From positions 310,001 through 374,000 of the forward strand of contig CAWUHX010000312.1 of the NCBI GenBank assembly GCA_963922205.1: DNA of 64,000 nucleotides. Direction: 5' to 3'. The notes below the pieces were generated by a model. It was not told where the DNA came from. It made no database searches and saw only the letters and a list, made by a program, of their open reading frames with translations. The position numbers and the translations under genes are program-made. Shown here piece by piece: positions 25,383-36,700 of the stretch. How positions within the stretch are numbered: position 1 is the stretch's first letter; each line of letters begins with the position of its first letter. Source of the DNA: Romanomermis culicivorax. Lineage: Eukaryota; Nematoda; Enoplea; Mermithida; Mermithidae.

Positions 25383-26861
25383 GCCCATACAGGGGGTACA
25401 CAAAAGATACCCCTGTACAAAACATATACATCAAAATTAGCTGCCTTAATTGTGTGGGGCGATACAGGGGGTGTAGAAAGTATAGTTGAGGATGTAATAT
25501 AATCTGAATTTCGTTCAGTATGCGGGGCTATACAGGGGGCAAGGGATGTAGAAACTATGCCTGAAGCTTCAAAGGGTAAAATTCGACCTCAATGTAGAAA
25601 CTATACCTGAAGCTTCAATGGGCTAAACTCGACCTCCATGTAGAAAGTACGCCCGGAGCTCCAACATGGAAAATTCAACTTCCATGTAGAAAGCACACCG
25701 GAGGCTTTGATGGGTAAAATTCGAACTCAATGTTCCTTGACCAATTTGGATGTTGAAATTGATGACATAATGTCTCCTGAAAAGATTGTTAATGTGACTC
25801 TTGAAATCTGTCGATCTAATGGTTTTACTCATTTTTTACAAAATTTTGACAACAGTTTTGTTTGGGGCACATTTTTTACGTATTCAGGACGGGTTTTTCG
25901 ATGATTCCCTAAGCTTAAGCATTGTTTTCAGGACACGTTTTTCACTGTTTCGCAGGACACAATTTTTTTACAAAATAGATGGAAAATCATGTCCCAAAAT
26001 CAATACTTAAGCATAGGGGATCATGAATAAATGTGTCCAGAATGTGTCCAGAACAAAATGTTTTGTGAAAATTTTGTAAAAAATGAGTAAAACTGTTAGA
26101 TCGTTAGATTTCAAGAGTAGCATTAAAATTTTTTCCCAGACATTGCTTCATCAATTTTAACGTACGAGTCAGTCCTGGAACATTCAGATCGAATTTTACT
26201 CCTTGAAGATTCGGGCGTACTTCCTACATGGGGAGTGGAATTTTACACGTTGAAGCTTCGGGCGTACTTTCTACACTCCCATATCGCCCCACATGCTTAA
26301 GGAAAATCTCTACACTACCTGTATGACGCGTAACTTTAGGCAACATTACAAACCTGGCTCAGGCTTAGGCTCAAGAGTCATTTATAATTGCCTTTTTCAG
26401 CGGAATGGAACATAATCCAATCGAGACAATGTTACCGAACGAAAGGGAAATTTCTGTTCTGTTCGGTTGATTTTCAGGCTGAACGTTTCAAGCTGTTGGT
26501 GATCCATTCCATTCCGTCGAAAAATCAAGTATAAATGATTCTTTAGGCTTGCTCAACTCCTATTCAGAAGTGAAAAATCCTAGGATTTTTTGTCGCTGAC
26601 AATTGGCGACAGTCGGCGACGCACTTCTGAATTGGGCTTTAGGCTTCGGCTATCATTTACCAGGCACGTTATACCATTTATGCCTCCCCACACATTTTAC
26701 CCTATTACAAGGTACCTTTTGCATTACACATGTTATAAGATGGGTGGCCACCAGACGCACTAATACCCTACACCCCCTGTATCGCCTCACACAGTCAAGG
26801 CGGTAAACTTTGATGTATATGTTTGGTACAGGGGTATCTTTTGTGTACCCCCTGTATGGGC
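25383..26861. mobile_element. Foldback element, CAGGGGGTACACAAAAGATAC family, copy 2
   Basis: Terminal inverted repeats of about 55 bases start GCCCATACAGGGGGTACACA at 25383 and return as the reverse complement ending at 26861. The left subterminal zone holds about four tandem units of 44-46 bases (...tgtagaaagtacgcccggagct...aaaattcgacctc...) at 25545-25735; inverted counterparts lie at about 26165-26290. A second small palindrome (26360-26545) sits inside. No transposase, and no clear target duplication. Confidence 0.75.
26360..26545. repeat. 180-bp palindrome nested in foldback copy 2
   Basis: The left arm 'ggctcaagagtcatttataattgcctttttcagcgg aatgga' is mirrored by the right arm 'tccattccgtcgaaaaatcaagtataaatgattctttaggct'. 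It probably represents a separate small inverted-repeat insertion. Confidence 0.6.
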
Positions 26862-27780
26862 CCGTTGAACTACTCAGATTTGCACACATTTTTCAATGGT
26901 GATTTGAGTAGGCCAAATAAAGTTCATACAAGATGATACAGCACTTGACTAATTCCTATAATCAAAAGCTCCAAGAGAATCAATTCACGTGAGATTCTGG
27001 TAAGGTGACCAGAATTAGAATCCTACATCTGTAAAGTTAGACTTATTTTCTTACGACTATATAAAGCTTTGGTATCTGTAGCGTTGAAATTGATCAACTT
27101 ATTTGAGTGTAAATCTGCGGGAAAACAACCATTGATAGCTACAGTTGGGGTACACTATAGCCGGGTGAATAGAACTCAACAAAACTCATACGAATCCTTT
27201 CAAAATTGCAAATTTGGATCATTATTGACCGAGTTACGATCGATAGAAGATTTTATGTTTCAACTGAAGTCTACCATTGCTGATGTCAAAAAGTGTAATT
27301 ATGTTGATTTAGACATAAAATCGTTATGTTATATGTCATTCGAACCGCTATAAGGAGCTGAAGCGGGCCATTGTGGCTCCCAAAACCCAATAAATTTTGT
27401 ATCAATCGATAGATCTCGTTGAGAGCTATTCAAAAACATGATTTGAACGGCGCACTTTCATTTTTGGCGGATTTAGTCGTGGTTGAAGCTTGATTTACGC
27501 ACAAACTCGTATTTCTTTGCTGTAGATTCGACAAGTTTTCTGATATATGTAAAACCGATTACTGGCTTTACCCGACCCCAAAGATGTATGAGATCGGATT
27601 TCTCTTAGTCGAAAAAGCAATTGATCAAGCAATAAGAAAAATAATATCAAATGAAATCTTTCACATCAGATCAATAATTGCCGGTTTTTCATGGAAAATA
27701 TCGATGGCAACCTTTGACTTTTTCCTGAAATTTACGTAACTATACTGAAGCAGATAATTTTTCCCATTGAGTAGAAAAAC
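26862..27780. other. 3' flank of lipase B, no gene seen
   Basis: This separates the foldback element from the lipase B stop codon. The plus-strand frame at 27069-27353 has no recognisable family and no splice or duplicate support, so I leave it unannotated. Confidence 0.45.
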
Positions 27781-30700
27781 TTACAGTACTCCGGATAACT
27801 CGTGAACAGATAACCGATCCAAAGTAAACCATTTGGCTCCATTACGGGAAAACATACCCTCATGCCTTGTGTACAAGACTTCTACTTTAGAAATGTTCTT
27901 GATAGGCCATTCAGTGGTTATTACTGTCGATTGTTGTGAATTGAGTTTTGATTTTGCATTTTTACTATAAAATATGAATATGACGTCATGAACATGTATG
28001 GTTACTGTAGCAAAAATGAATCACATTTTTAAAGAATAATGGCAAGCTTACTCATGGAACTCGCATTGAGTTGACCAACCAATACTTTGATCGTAAAGCT
28101 TGATTTTTATTGAACCTTTGACCTTTTTTGTAGAAATGAGCATTCCGACCAGATGCTGCCTTCCTGAATATAAAACAAATATTGGTCAAAAGTAGTGATC
28201 TAGAATTCATGCACATAACAGTCAACCCTCAACCCGCAACGATGTAACATAGGAATATGTTATAGAATAGCAGATAAGTTGGCCGCATCTAAACATGTCC
28301 GAGCCAGGGCATGTGAGGGGTACAAAGTTGTCCTCAACCAGGTATTCCTTAGGGTAGGCTGGGAGTCAGGCCCCCAATGGTTATATGTAGGAAGGAGGTG
28401 CCTTCAACTATGGCTTATGATACACATTCTACTTACATAATGTGCAAGTAGATGTTAGATACCACATGCTAGCTAAACTAATACTACCATCTTTTTCCAC
28501 CAATTTCCTTTACAGTAAAACCTTTTCAAAACCACCAATTTTCTATAACATTAGTTCATATGCATCACTTAATAATTCTGTTTATATTTGTAAAAATTAC
28601 ATAACCATTCGTTTTACCTTTTTGTCATCGAGTGGCCTTTTTGGGCCAAGTTGTTCAGTGCGTTTTTGGACCATATTTATGATCAGCATATAAAGTTTAT
28701 TGTGAACAGCGTCCCACCTGGCCGACTTTGCACCAATTCGCCCATTATTCACCTGTATGTTTTTTATTCTATTTCTTTTATTCTATTTATTAACTTGCCT
28801 TATCCATTGATTATTATTATTAGTTACCCACGTACACATCAAATTCCGAATCTCCTAAATTCTGTAATGACCAGATTTGTGAAGCACTATCGGTTGGAAT
28901 GATGTACAATGGAACCGGTAGAACGGGGCAATTCAATAATACGATTATGGCGGGTTCGACGATCGCTTGATTCGTCGATTATACAAAATGAACGTCACGT
29001 TCGCTTGCAAATATAATAATAACCCCTCGGTTTAATTGCTTTCGAAAAATGGCTGCTTGCAAATATAAACGAAACGATCGTGAAAAAACCCAAAAACTCG
29101 AAACTATGAATAATATCAAAATCATGCTTTGTTTCTCTTTAAATACAGCGTTTTTGGCCACTCCCTGGGCGTTGCGGGAGGTCGTGCTTCTGTCCATCTT
29201 CTTCTGCCAATCGTCGCTTCCTGCTTTACTATTCCTGCTTATTTAGTCACCCCCTTCAATGCTTTTCTAGTATGGCATGCTTTTCGTGTCTTGCTTGCTT
29301 CCTACGGTGGGCTTAGCCACACCTTTGTGCTTCTGTGCACGCTTCCTGTATCTGTTTCTCTGAATACACATGTTTTGTGGGACCGTCGCTACCATTGCAC
29401 TTGAGACTACTGTCTGGCGGGGCTTTTACTTTTTTTACTGTGTGCAGGTGTTGTTTACGATTTTTAGGGGGGATTACGGTAGCCGTGGAATGTGTGGTTT
29501 AGTGTAGGTTCTAGGGGACCAGCTGCTGTTTGTGCAAATTAATTGGGACATCTTAATTGGGCTACCGGGGTGTGAACGGATCAAAATAAAGTACTTCACG
29601 TAATTTTACAGGAATGTTTGGGTGTGAATCCCAGACACCCTTGAGACGATAAATTATGAAAATGAAACAATGTTTAATAAATGACTATCAAATACAGTAT
29701 GCTATATATTTACAGTACTGCATTAGCAGGTATATTACATTTCCCTCCTTCCGGAGTTGAACGTCCTCGTTCAAGGGTGTCGAGGGTGAGGAGGGGTGGG
29801 GGCAGTTTCGAAAGCTGCTTCTCGAGGATAGAAAGGGGTTGTCTCATTTACATGTACCGTAAATGTGATATTCTTATGGGGGTGTTTGACTGTAACATTT
29901 GGGTACATGAAATTTGTAACTGTATAGGGCCCGTTTTGGCGAGGGAGGAATTTGGGAGTCAGCCCTTGTTTATACGAATGATTTTTGTAGAGAATAAGAT
30001 CACCTGCCTCGTAATGGATGTTCTGAGCATGCTTGTTATACTGAAGAGTATTGTGATCTTGGGCTTTTTGTAAACTTTTCTGCACCGTTGAGAGTGCTTC
30101 TGTAAAGTGAGATTTTACACGAAGGGCATAATCCTCTAAATCAACCATGTAGGACGTGAGGAAAAAATTTAAGGCTGCGTCTGATGGAAGATTAGCCTGT
30201 CTACCATGGAGTAATTCAAATGGGGGATACGAAGTGCTATCATTCTTATGAATGTTAATCGAAAAAACGGCATAGGGTAGATCCAATCAGTGTGATTTGA
30301 ATTGATGTACATGCCGATACGGGTGGCTAGAGTCTGGTTGCAACGCTCAACTTCCCCATTGGCAATGGGATGGTATGGAGTAGTATGAATTTTCTGAGTG
30401 TTGCATAAGCTAGTGACCCTTGAAAAGAGATCAGATACAAAATCAGAGCCACGATCACAATGGATGATTTTTGGGGAGCCATGACGGCAAACAATTTTGG
30501 TTACGAATAATTTGGCGATGGTGGCTGCAGTGATATCAGGGGTCGGAAATGCCTCCACATACTTGAAGAAATAATCGATGAAAACGACAATGAATCCGTT
30601 GCCGTCTTCAGTGAGGGGTAACGGTCTCATGCAATCAACACTGACTCTATCAAATGGGCCAGTCGGCTGAATTGGTACCAGATTCCCATGTATTTTGTGC

Positions 30701-33700
30701 CAGAGGGCTTTTTGTGTCTGGCATGGGTGGCAAGTTTTGCAATAAAGTTTGATATCACGGCTCATTTGGGGCCAAAAATATTTCTGCTGGAGCAAGTGTA
30801 AAGTTTTCCGGGCAGCGAAATGACCTGTGAGCTCGCTGTCATGATGTGAGGCGATGAGATCCTGGACTCGTGACTTGGGGATGTATAGTTTTGCCTGTCT
30901 GTTGATGATACAAAAGAGGATGTTTTGATGCACTGCAAATTAGATCATAGTAAGGGGGTGTTTTTAGGTGATTTTTGCTAAGATACTTTTGACAGTTGCA
31001 TCAGTGCGTTGAAGTTCAGCAAAATTTTTCTGTTGCTCTTCTTGTTCAGTTGCTTCAGCTTCAAGAACAGAATTGATGGTGGATATTTCAGGGCGGGTTT
31101 CTAGTTGCTCAATATCAAAGGATTGTTTTGCTGTCGCTGAGGGGAAACGAGAAATAGCATCTGCATTGCGGTTAGTAGTGCCTTTCTTAGGTCGAATGTC
31201 TAGCTGAATACCGGAGAGGGCTAATCCCCAACAGGCAATGCGAGTGGAGGGGTTTTCCTTCTGTAAGACTGCCTGAACTGCAGTATGGTCAGTGTGTACA
31301 ATAACATGTTGCTGGAAAAGATAGGGGTGGAAATACTTGATAAACTCAACTACTGCAAGGGTTTCCAACTCAGTTATTGGGTAGTTGCATTCTGCGGGTA
31401 TCAATGTGTGGCTCCCAAAAGCGATGGGGCGATCCTGACCTTTACTGTCTAGTTGGCTGAGAATGGTGCCGATTCCAAGTTTTGAGGCATCAGTTTGCAG
31501 AATGAACGGTTTGGTGAAATCGGGATGCCGCAGTATTGGGACATGAATGAGCAAATCTTTGAGTTTAGTGAAGGCGTTTTGCTGTTCGGGCCCCCATGAA
31601 AATTCCGAATTCTTTTTGAGTAGAGTTGTGAAGGGGCTGGAAATTTCGGAGCAGTTTGGGATGAATCTACGATAATAAGAGGGTAGGCCAAGGAATGACT
31701 TAACTTCTTTGGAGCTTTTGGGGATGGGGATATCATAAATGGACTGTACCTTATTGGGGTCTGGTGAAATGCCTTGCTGAGAAATGACGTGGCCCAAGTA
31801 TTGGACTTGGGGCTGGCAGAATTTGCATTTTTGTATGTTTAGTTCAAGGCCTGCTTGGGAAAAACGGGCAAGAATAGTGTCTAAACATTCCAGCATTTGG
31901 GCATGGGAGTCTGTAAAGACTGAAACATCGTCGAGATAGACAAGGCATGTGTTCCATTCCTATCCCGAGAGGATAACATTGATTAACCTTTGGAATGTGG
32001 CTGGGGCATTGGTGAGGCCAAAGGGGAGATAGTTAAACTGATATTGTCCGGTTGAGCAATTAAAGGCAGTTTTCTCTCTGTCTGCTCGTGCAATGGGAAT
32101 GGAATAATAGGCATTGGATTGATCAAGGGAAGTAAAATATTTCATTCCATGCAGGGTGTCTAGAATTTCATCTATGAGGGGCAAAGTGTAGGCATCTTTT
32201 TTGGTTACCTTATTGAGGCCTCTAAAATCAATGCATAAAGGATGGCCTCCATCTTTTTTGGGGACTAGAACTGTATTGGTGCACCATGGAGAATTGCTCT
32301 GGCTTATGACACCTGCGAGTTGCTCAACTTCTGCTTGTATGATTTGCTTTTCCTTTGGGGATGTCCGAAAAAGGTGTCTACGTATGGGTTGGGAGCCATT
32401 GGTGTCAATTGTATGTGAAACAAGGGTTGTTCTACCTATGTCCATTTTGGATTTAGCATATAACGTAGGGTATTTGGATAGGGGGCCTAGAAGTTGAGTT
32501 TTTTCGGTTTCTGTGAGGTCACTGGAGGTTAAATTAACGTTTTCTTTTAACCATGTGAATGTATCAAAAGGGTTTGGCTGGTTTTGAGCTGAGGGGGTCA
32601 CTTTAGCGGAAGCATCTTGTTTTGGGATGTAACATGAGACTGTACCAATGCATGTTCCTGGGTAAAGGGTTTAGGCTGTGTCTTGTGTGTTTAAGACGGA
32701 TATGCATATGCCACTGTCTTGGTTTTCCGAAACGCAAGCTGCGAAATGAACTTTGGTATTCTGTTTGGGTTTTGGAGTAAATTCAAGCTGTTTAACTTGT
32801 AGGTACGATTTGGGCAAGGGGACAGTAAATTCAGTTACTGTACGGGGTGGTAATTCTAGTTTCTCATCTAAATAGGTTTGACCACGCATCGAAAGGGGGC
32901 TATATTCTAGGCCATCACAAGGTAGTATGACATTGCCAAATTTGATTTGAGATTTCTGATTGTTGATAGTGTATTCCGAAAATTGACTGAGAAAGTTTTT
33001 GCCTAGAAGGACGTCTGCTGTGCAATCTTTTTGGACAGGGACCATTATTGTTTCCTGGATATTTTGAGCTGTGACTGTAACAAAAGTGGTTCCTTCAAAG
33101 TGAATCAGAAGGTTATTTGCTGCTTTGGCTTGGACTAGCGGGGGTTTCATGTCTAGCTGTAGAATTTGAGCAATTCGGGAGTCAATGAGTGAGTATACGG
33201 CACCAGTGTCAATCATGCCTTTTGTAATTAGCTTGCCATTAAGTGTGATTGGAATGTGAGGGGTATGTTTCTCAGGTGGGTGGCTTATTTGATCCAGATT
33301 GGTGAATTTGATTAATGAGTTCGATTGCAGGAGTTCTGGGGGCATCAATATCGACAAGGACGTATTTCTGCTGCGTTTGGGCCCCACGACGATTAGCTAA
33401 TTCCAAGAGAGCCTGGCCGAATGATGGGGGAATGGTCTCATGTAAATATCCATTGTGCGATGGTATTTTGTACGCATGTTCATTTGTGACCTGATGCTTT
33501 GGGGAAGGGAAATATTTTCCAAGAATGAGAAAGGAGTAAAAGACGCCTGCAATGACTACAGTAATAACAGCTAGATTGATAATGATTTGCAGGGGTCCTT
33601 TGAGTAAATTATTTAATCCGTTTGTGAGGCTTTGGGTAGTGCCAGTTATTACATGTTCTATGCTCTGACCTGCGCCCGAGAGGGTATTTCCGAGTGCTTG

Positions 33701-36700
33701 ACAACTGCCTGATATCATATTGTAAAGTGTATCTGAGTTAAGGGACATTTGGGCGGTGTAATTGACAAGTTTTTTAACAATGTTTTTGAGTGTGTGAGTT
33801 CTGTAAATGTATTGTTTCAAAAAGAGTAAGTTTGTTGAAATTGTTGCGAGTTGATCATGAAAAATTGCGGGTGTGTTAGAATGGAAAAGGGAGAAATTTT
33901 GGTTCCAGACGACTTCTAGAGGTAGATTTGTGGCATGCGGGGATCCTGTTTGGCTGACCCATGTATTATTTTGTTTGTAAAGGGCTACATGCATGTGATG
34001 GCAGTCGACGGTTTGTGAGAAAGGGGTCAAATCATTTCCTCCTGGGTTCGAAAACATGAGTTCAGTTCCTACCAGAATAGGTAAAAGTTTGTAGCATGTT
34101 TCATTGATTTTATAGTTGTAAAAGACTTTAGATGTGTTTACTTGTTTACAGGGCCAGACTGTGAGGGCATCTCCTGTGAATTCTGCTATTATGTCGGTTT
34201 GCTGTAGGAATGCACGCACCCCAAGGGTTGCATCAAGGCGCAAAATTTGCCATACTAGATCAAGGTGATGCTGTGCCTGTCTGCATAATTCACTCCAAAC
34301 GTTTTTGAAATTTTGAATCTCGAATTCCTGGATTTTATCTGCTAAATAGTTTAGTTTTGCATCAATGGGTTCAAAATCGTCAAAGTTGTAGAGTGTAGTA
34401 TGTGTTTCGTTGATTTTTGGGGTTAAAAATGCGTTACGATGTGGGGTGCTTTTATCTAACTGTACAACAATACCCTGTTGGGTTAGGACACTGTCTTGGA
34501 TTTCTGGGCAGTTGGGGTTCGAAAAGAGTGTATTTTTGACGGAGAATTCACCTTGTAGCTCTTCTATTATCATATGGGTTTGTGTCAGTTTTATGGGATG
34601 CATATTTTTGTATTTCGAGAGGGCATAAGTTTTGGAATGCTGTTTCATTCCAGATAATGGACCCGTCGGATGTTACACAATGGCCTGATGTTGGTTTGCA
34701 TGACCCCAGGTCACTTAATGTACCTGTCATAGATTTTCCATTCCAAGATGCTATTTGTCCTATTTCTATGATGACATTAGTGACCGATGTACAGTGGTCT
34801 GTACAACACCATGTGTACTCTATGCTTAGGGAGTTGTTTGTTGATCAAAATCCTGGTTGAGTTTCGTATAATTTGTGACAGTTGTGTTCTTGTTCTATAA
34901 CGATTGCCTTACAAATGTGCCGGGTTAGATTTTGCATTTCGGTTTGGTCGAAAACAATACCTTTTGAGCCAAAAAATCCAGTAATGGTACAAATTTTCCG
35001 TTTGTGAACACTGCATTTGTATGCATCTGTAGTGTGAGGTTTAGTGGAGGGGATATAGATTTTCCCAATGTGTGTACCGGTTTGTCTACTGTGGAAGAGG
35101 GCATGCATGATACAAGTTTTGGTATGCTGACTGAGTGACCACTCAATGAAGTTCCACAGATCTGGAATTGGGCACTACACGATGTGGGGATTATTATACA
35201 AAGAAATATACAAAACATGGGCCAATACAATGTCTTATTGGAGGCGGCGGGGCACTGTGTTGTTTCATTCTGGCTGGTTTGGCATGGCCGCTGTTGGTGT
35301 TTTGCATTTTTAAGTTGAGGGGGTGGCCGGTTTACAATCTGAACAGTCTGTAAGCTTTAGAAGTTGAGTCATGGGATGGGGTTTGGATTTGCTTACTCAT
35401 GGGTGTTGGCAATAGTGTTTGGCGGGGGTGGAATCAGTAAGGTTCGGGGGTGAGGCCATGTAGGAGGAACAAAAGGTTATGGCCTGTTTTTGATGGTGTA
35501 TCAGGGGCGGTGGGCGACTTGGTGTCTTGTTTTCATGGGATTTTGTAGTCTGCCCGGATGGTGGGCGGCGATTTTACGATTTTGTCAGCTTCGGGCTTGG
35601 GGAGTGGTGACATGGCGCACCAATCAGGTACGTCCAGGTCGAGGACGTACTCCTCCTGACTACAGCGGTGAGTGGTGGGCAATATAGTTCCTAAAGTAGT
35701 CTGAGGGCCATTAGTTATGGCGGGTAATGTTGAGTAGAATGCAGGGTCATCGATGTCCATTAGGGGTTGGGGTTTCCTGTACTCAATGCAATTTTGAATA
35801 TTACGACTTTGTTGATTTGGACAATACCTACTTGTATGACCTCTCTGCTTGCATATAAAACATTGAAAATTTGAGTAGGGTTTTGAAAGGCAGTTATCAG
35901 ATCTATGTCCTGTTTAGGAGCAGTGGATGCATCGGCTTTTACAATCAGGCGTACTGTGATTATTACAAAAACAAATTTCACATGATTTTTGGGTGCCTAC
36001 TGAATTACAATTGCGAGCAACGTGTCTGAGTTGTCCACACTGGAAGCATGTGGGTTGCCTAGGGGTAGTATTGTTCCTGTAAGCATTATTCCTGATGTAA
36101 GTGTTGTTACTGAAACTATTGTAGTTACTCTGTTGTGGGGGTTGAGGTTTCTGTTTGATCTGCAACTGTAAATCTTTTACTTGTTGTTCTAGTTGATGCA
36201 AAAGGTCCTGTTGGTCTGTATTTTTGGTTAGGGAAAAGATGGGTTCGGGTTTTGAGGGTATAAATGAAAGGGCGTTGGACTTTAGCTCATTTCTAAGGAT
36301 TTGCTGTTCAATGTAAGCTGCTTCGTCTGACATTTTATTTAGAGTTGCGAACCATCTATACTTAATTGCTTCCCTGATTTCGTTTTGCATGCCTTCTACA
36401 AAGAGGGGTTTTATGATCATTTCTCGTGTGTCTGTGTTAAAGTTAGGGTAGGCGAGGGTTGCGAGATGTTCTAGATCAAATAAGAATTCCGTTACTGTTT
36501 CGGATTGCTTTTGCTTTCTTTCGCGTAAGAATTGTTGATGTAGCTCATTATCTCTATTGTTTGGGAAAAATGCCTGTAATGCGACTTTATACTGCTCATA
36601 TGTGTGGGGAGGGTTTTCAGAATTGGCTAAACTTTTGAATTTTGCTAACGCGGCTCCTCCTAAATAAATCTCTTAACATGCCAACTTTAACTGTACGTCT

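Noticed and set aside
27069..27353. Plus-strand 94-codon frame as a gene.
   Set aside because: No recognisable family, no splice partners and no duplicate in the paralogous flank of lipase A.
32201..34860. Plus-strand frames of 60-98 codons at 32201-32497, 34410-34628 and 34582-34860.
   Set aside because: Antisense shadows of pol and env on the minus strand.
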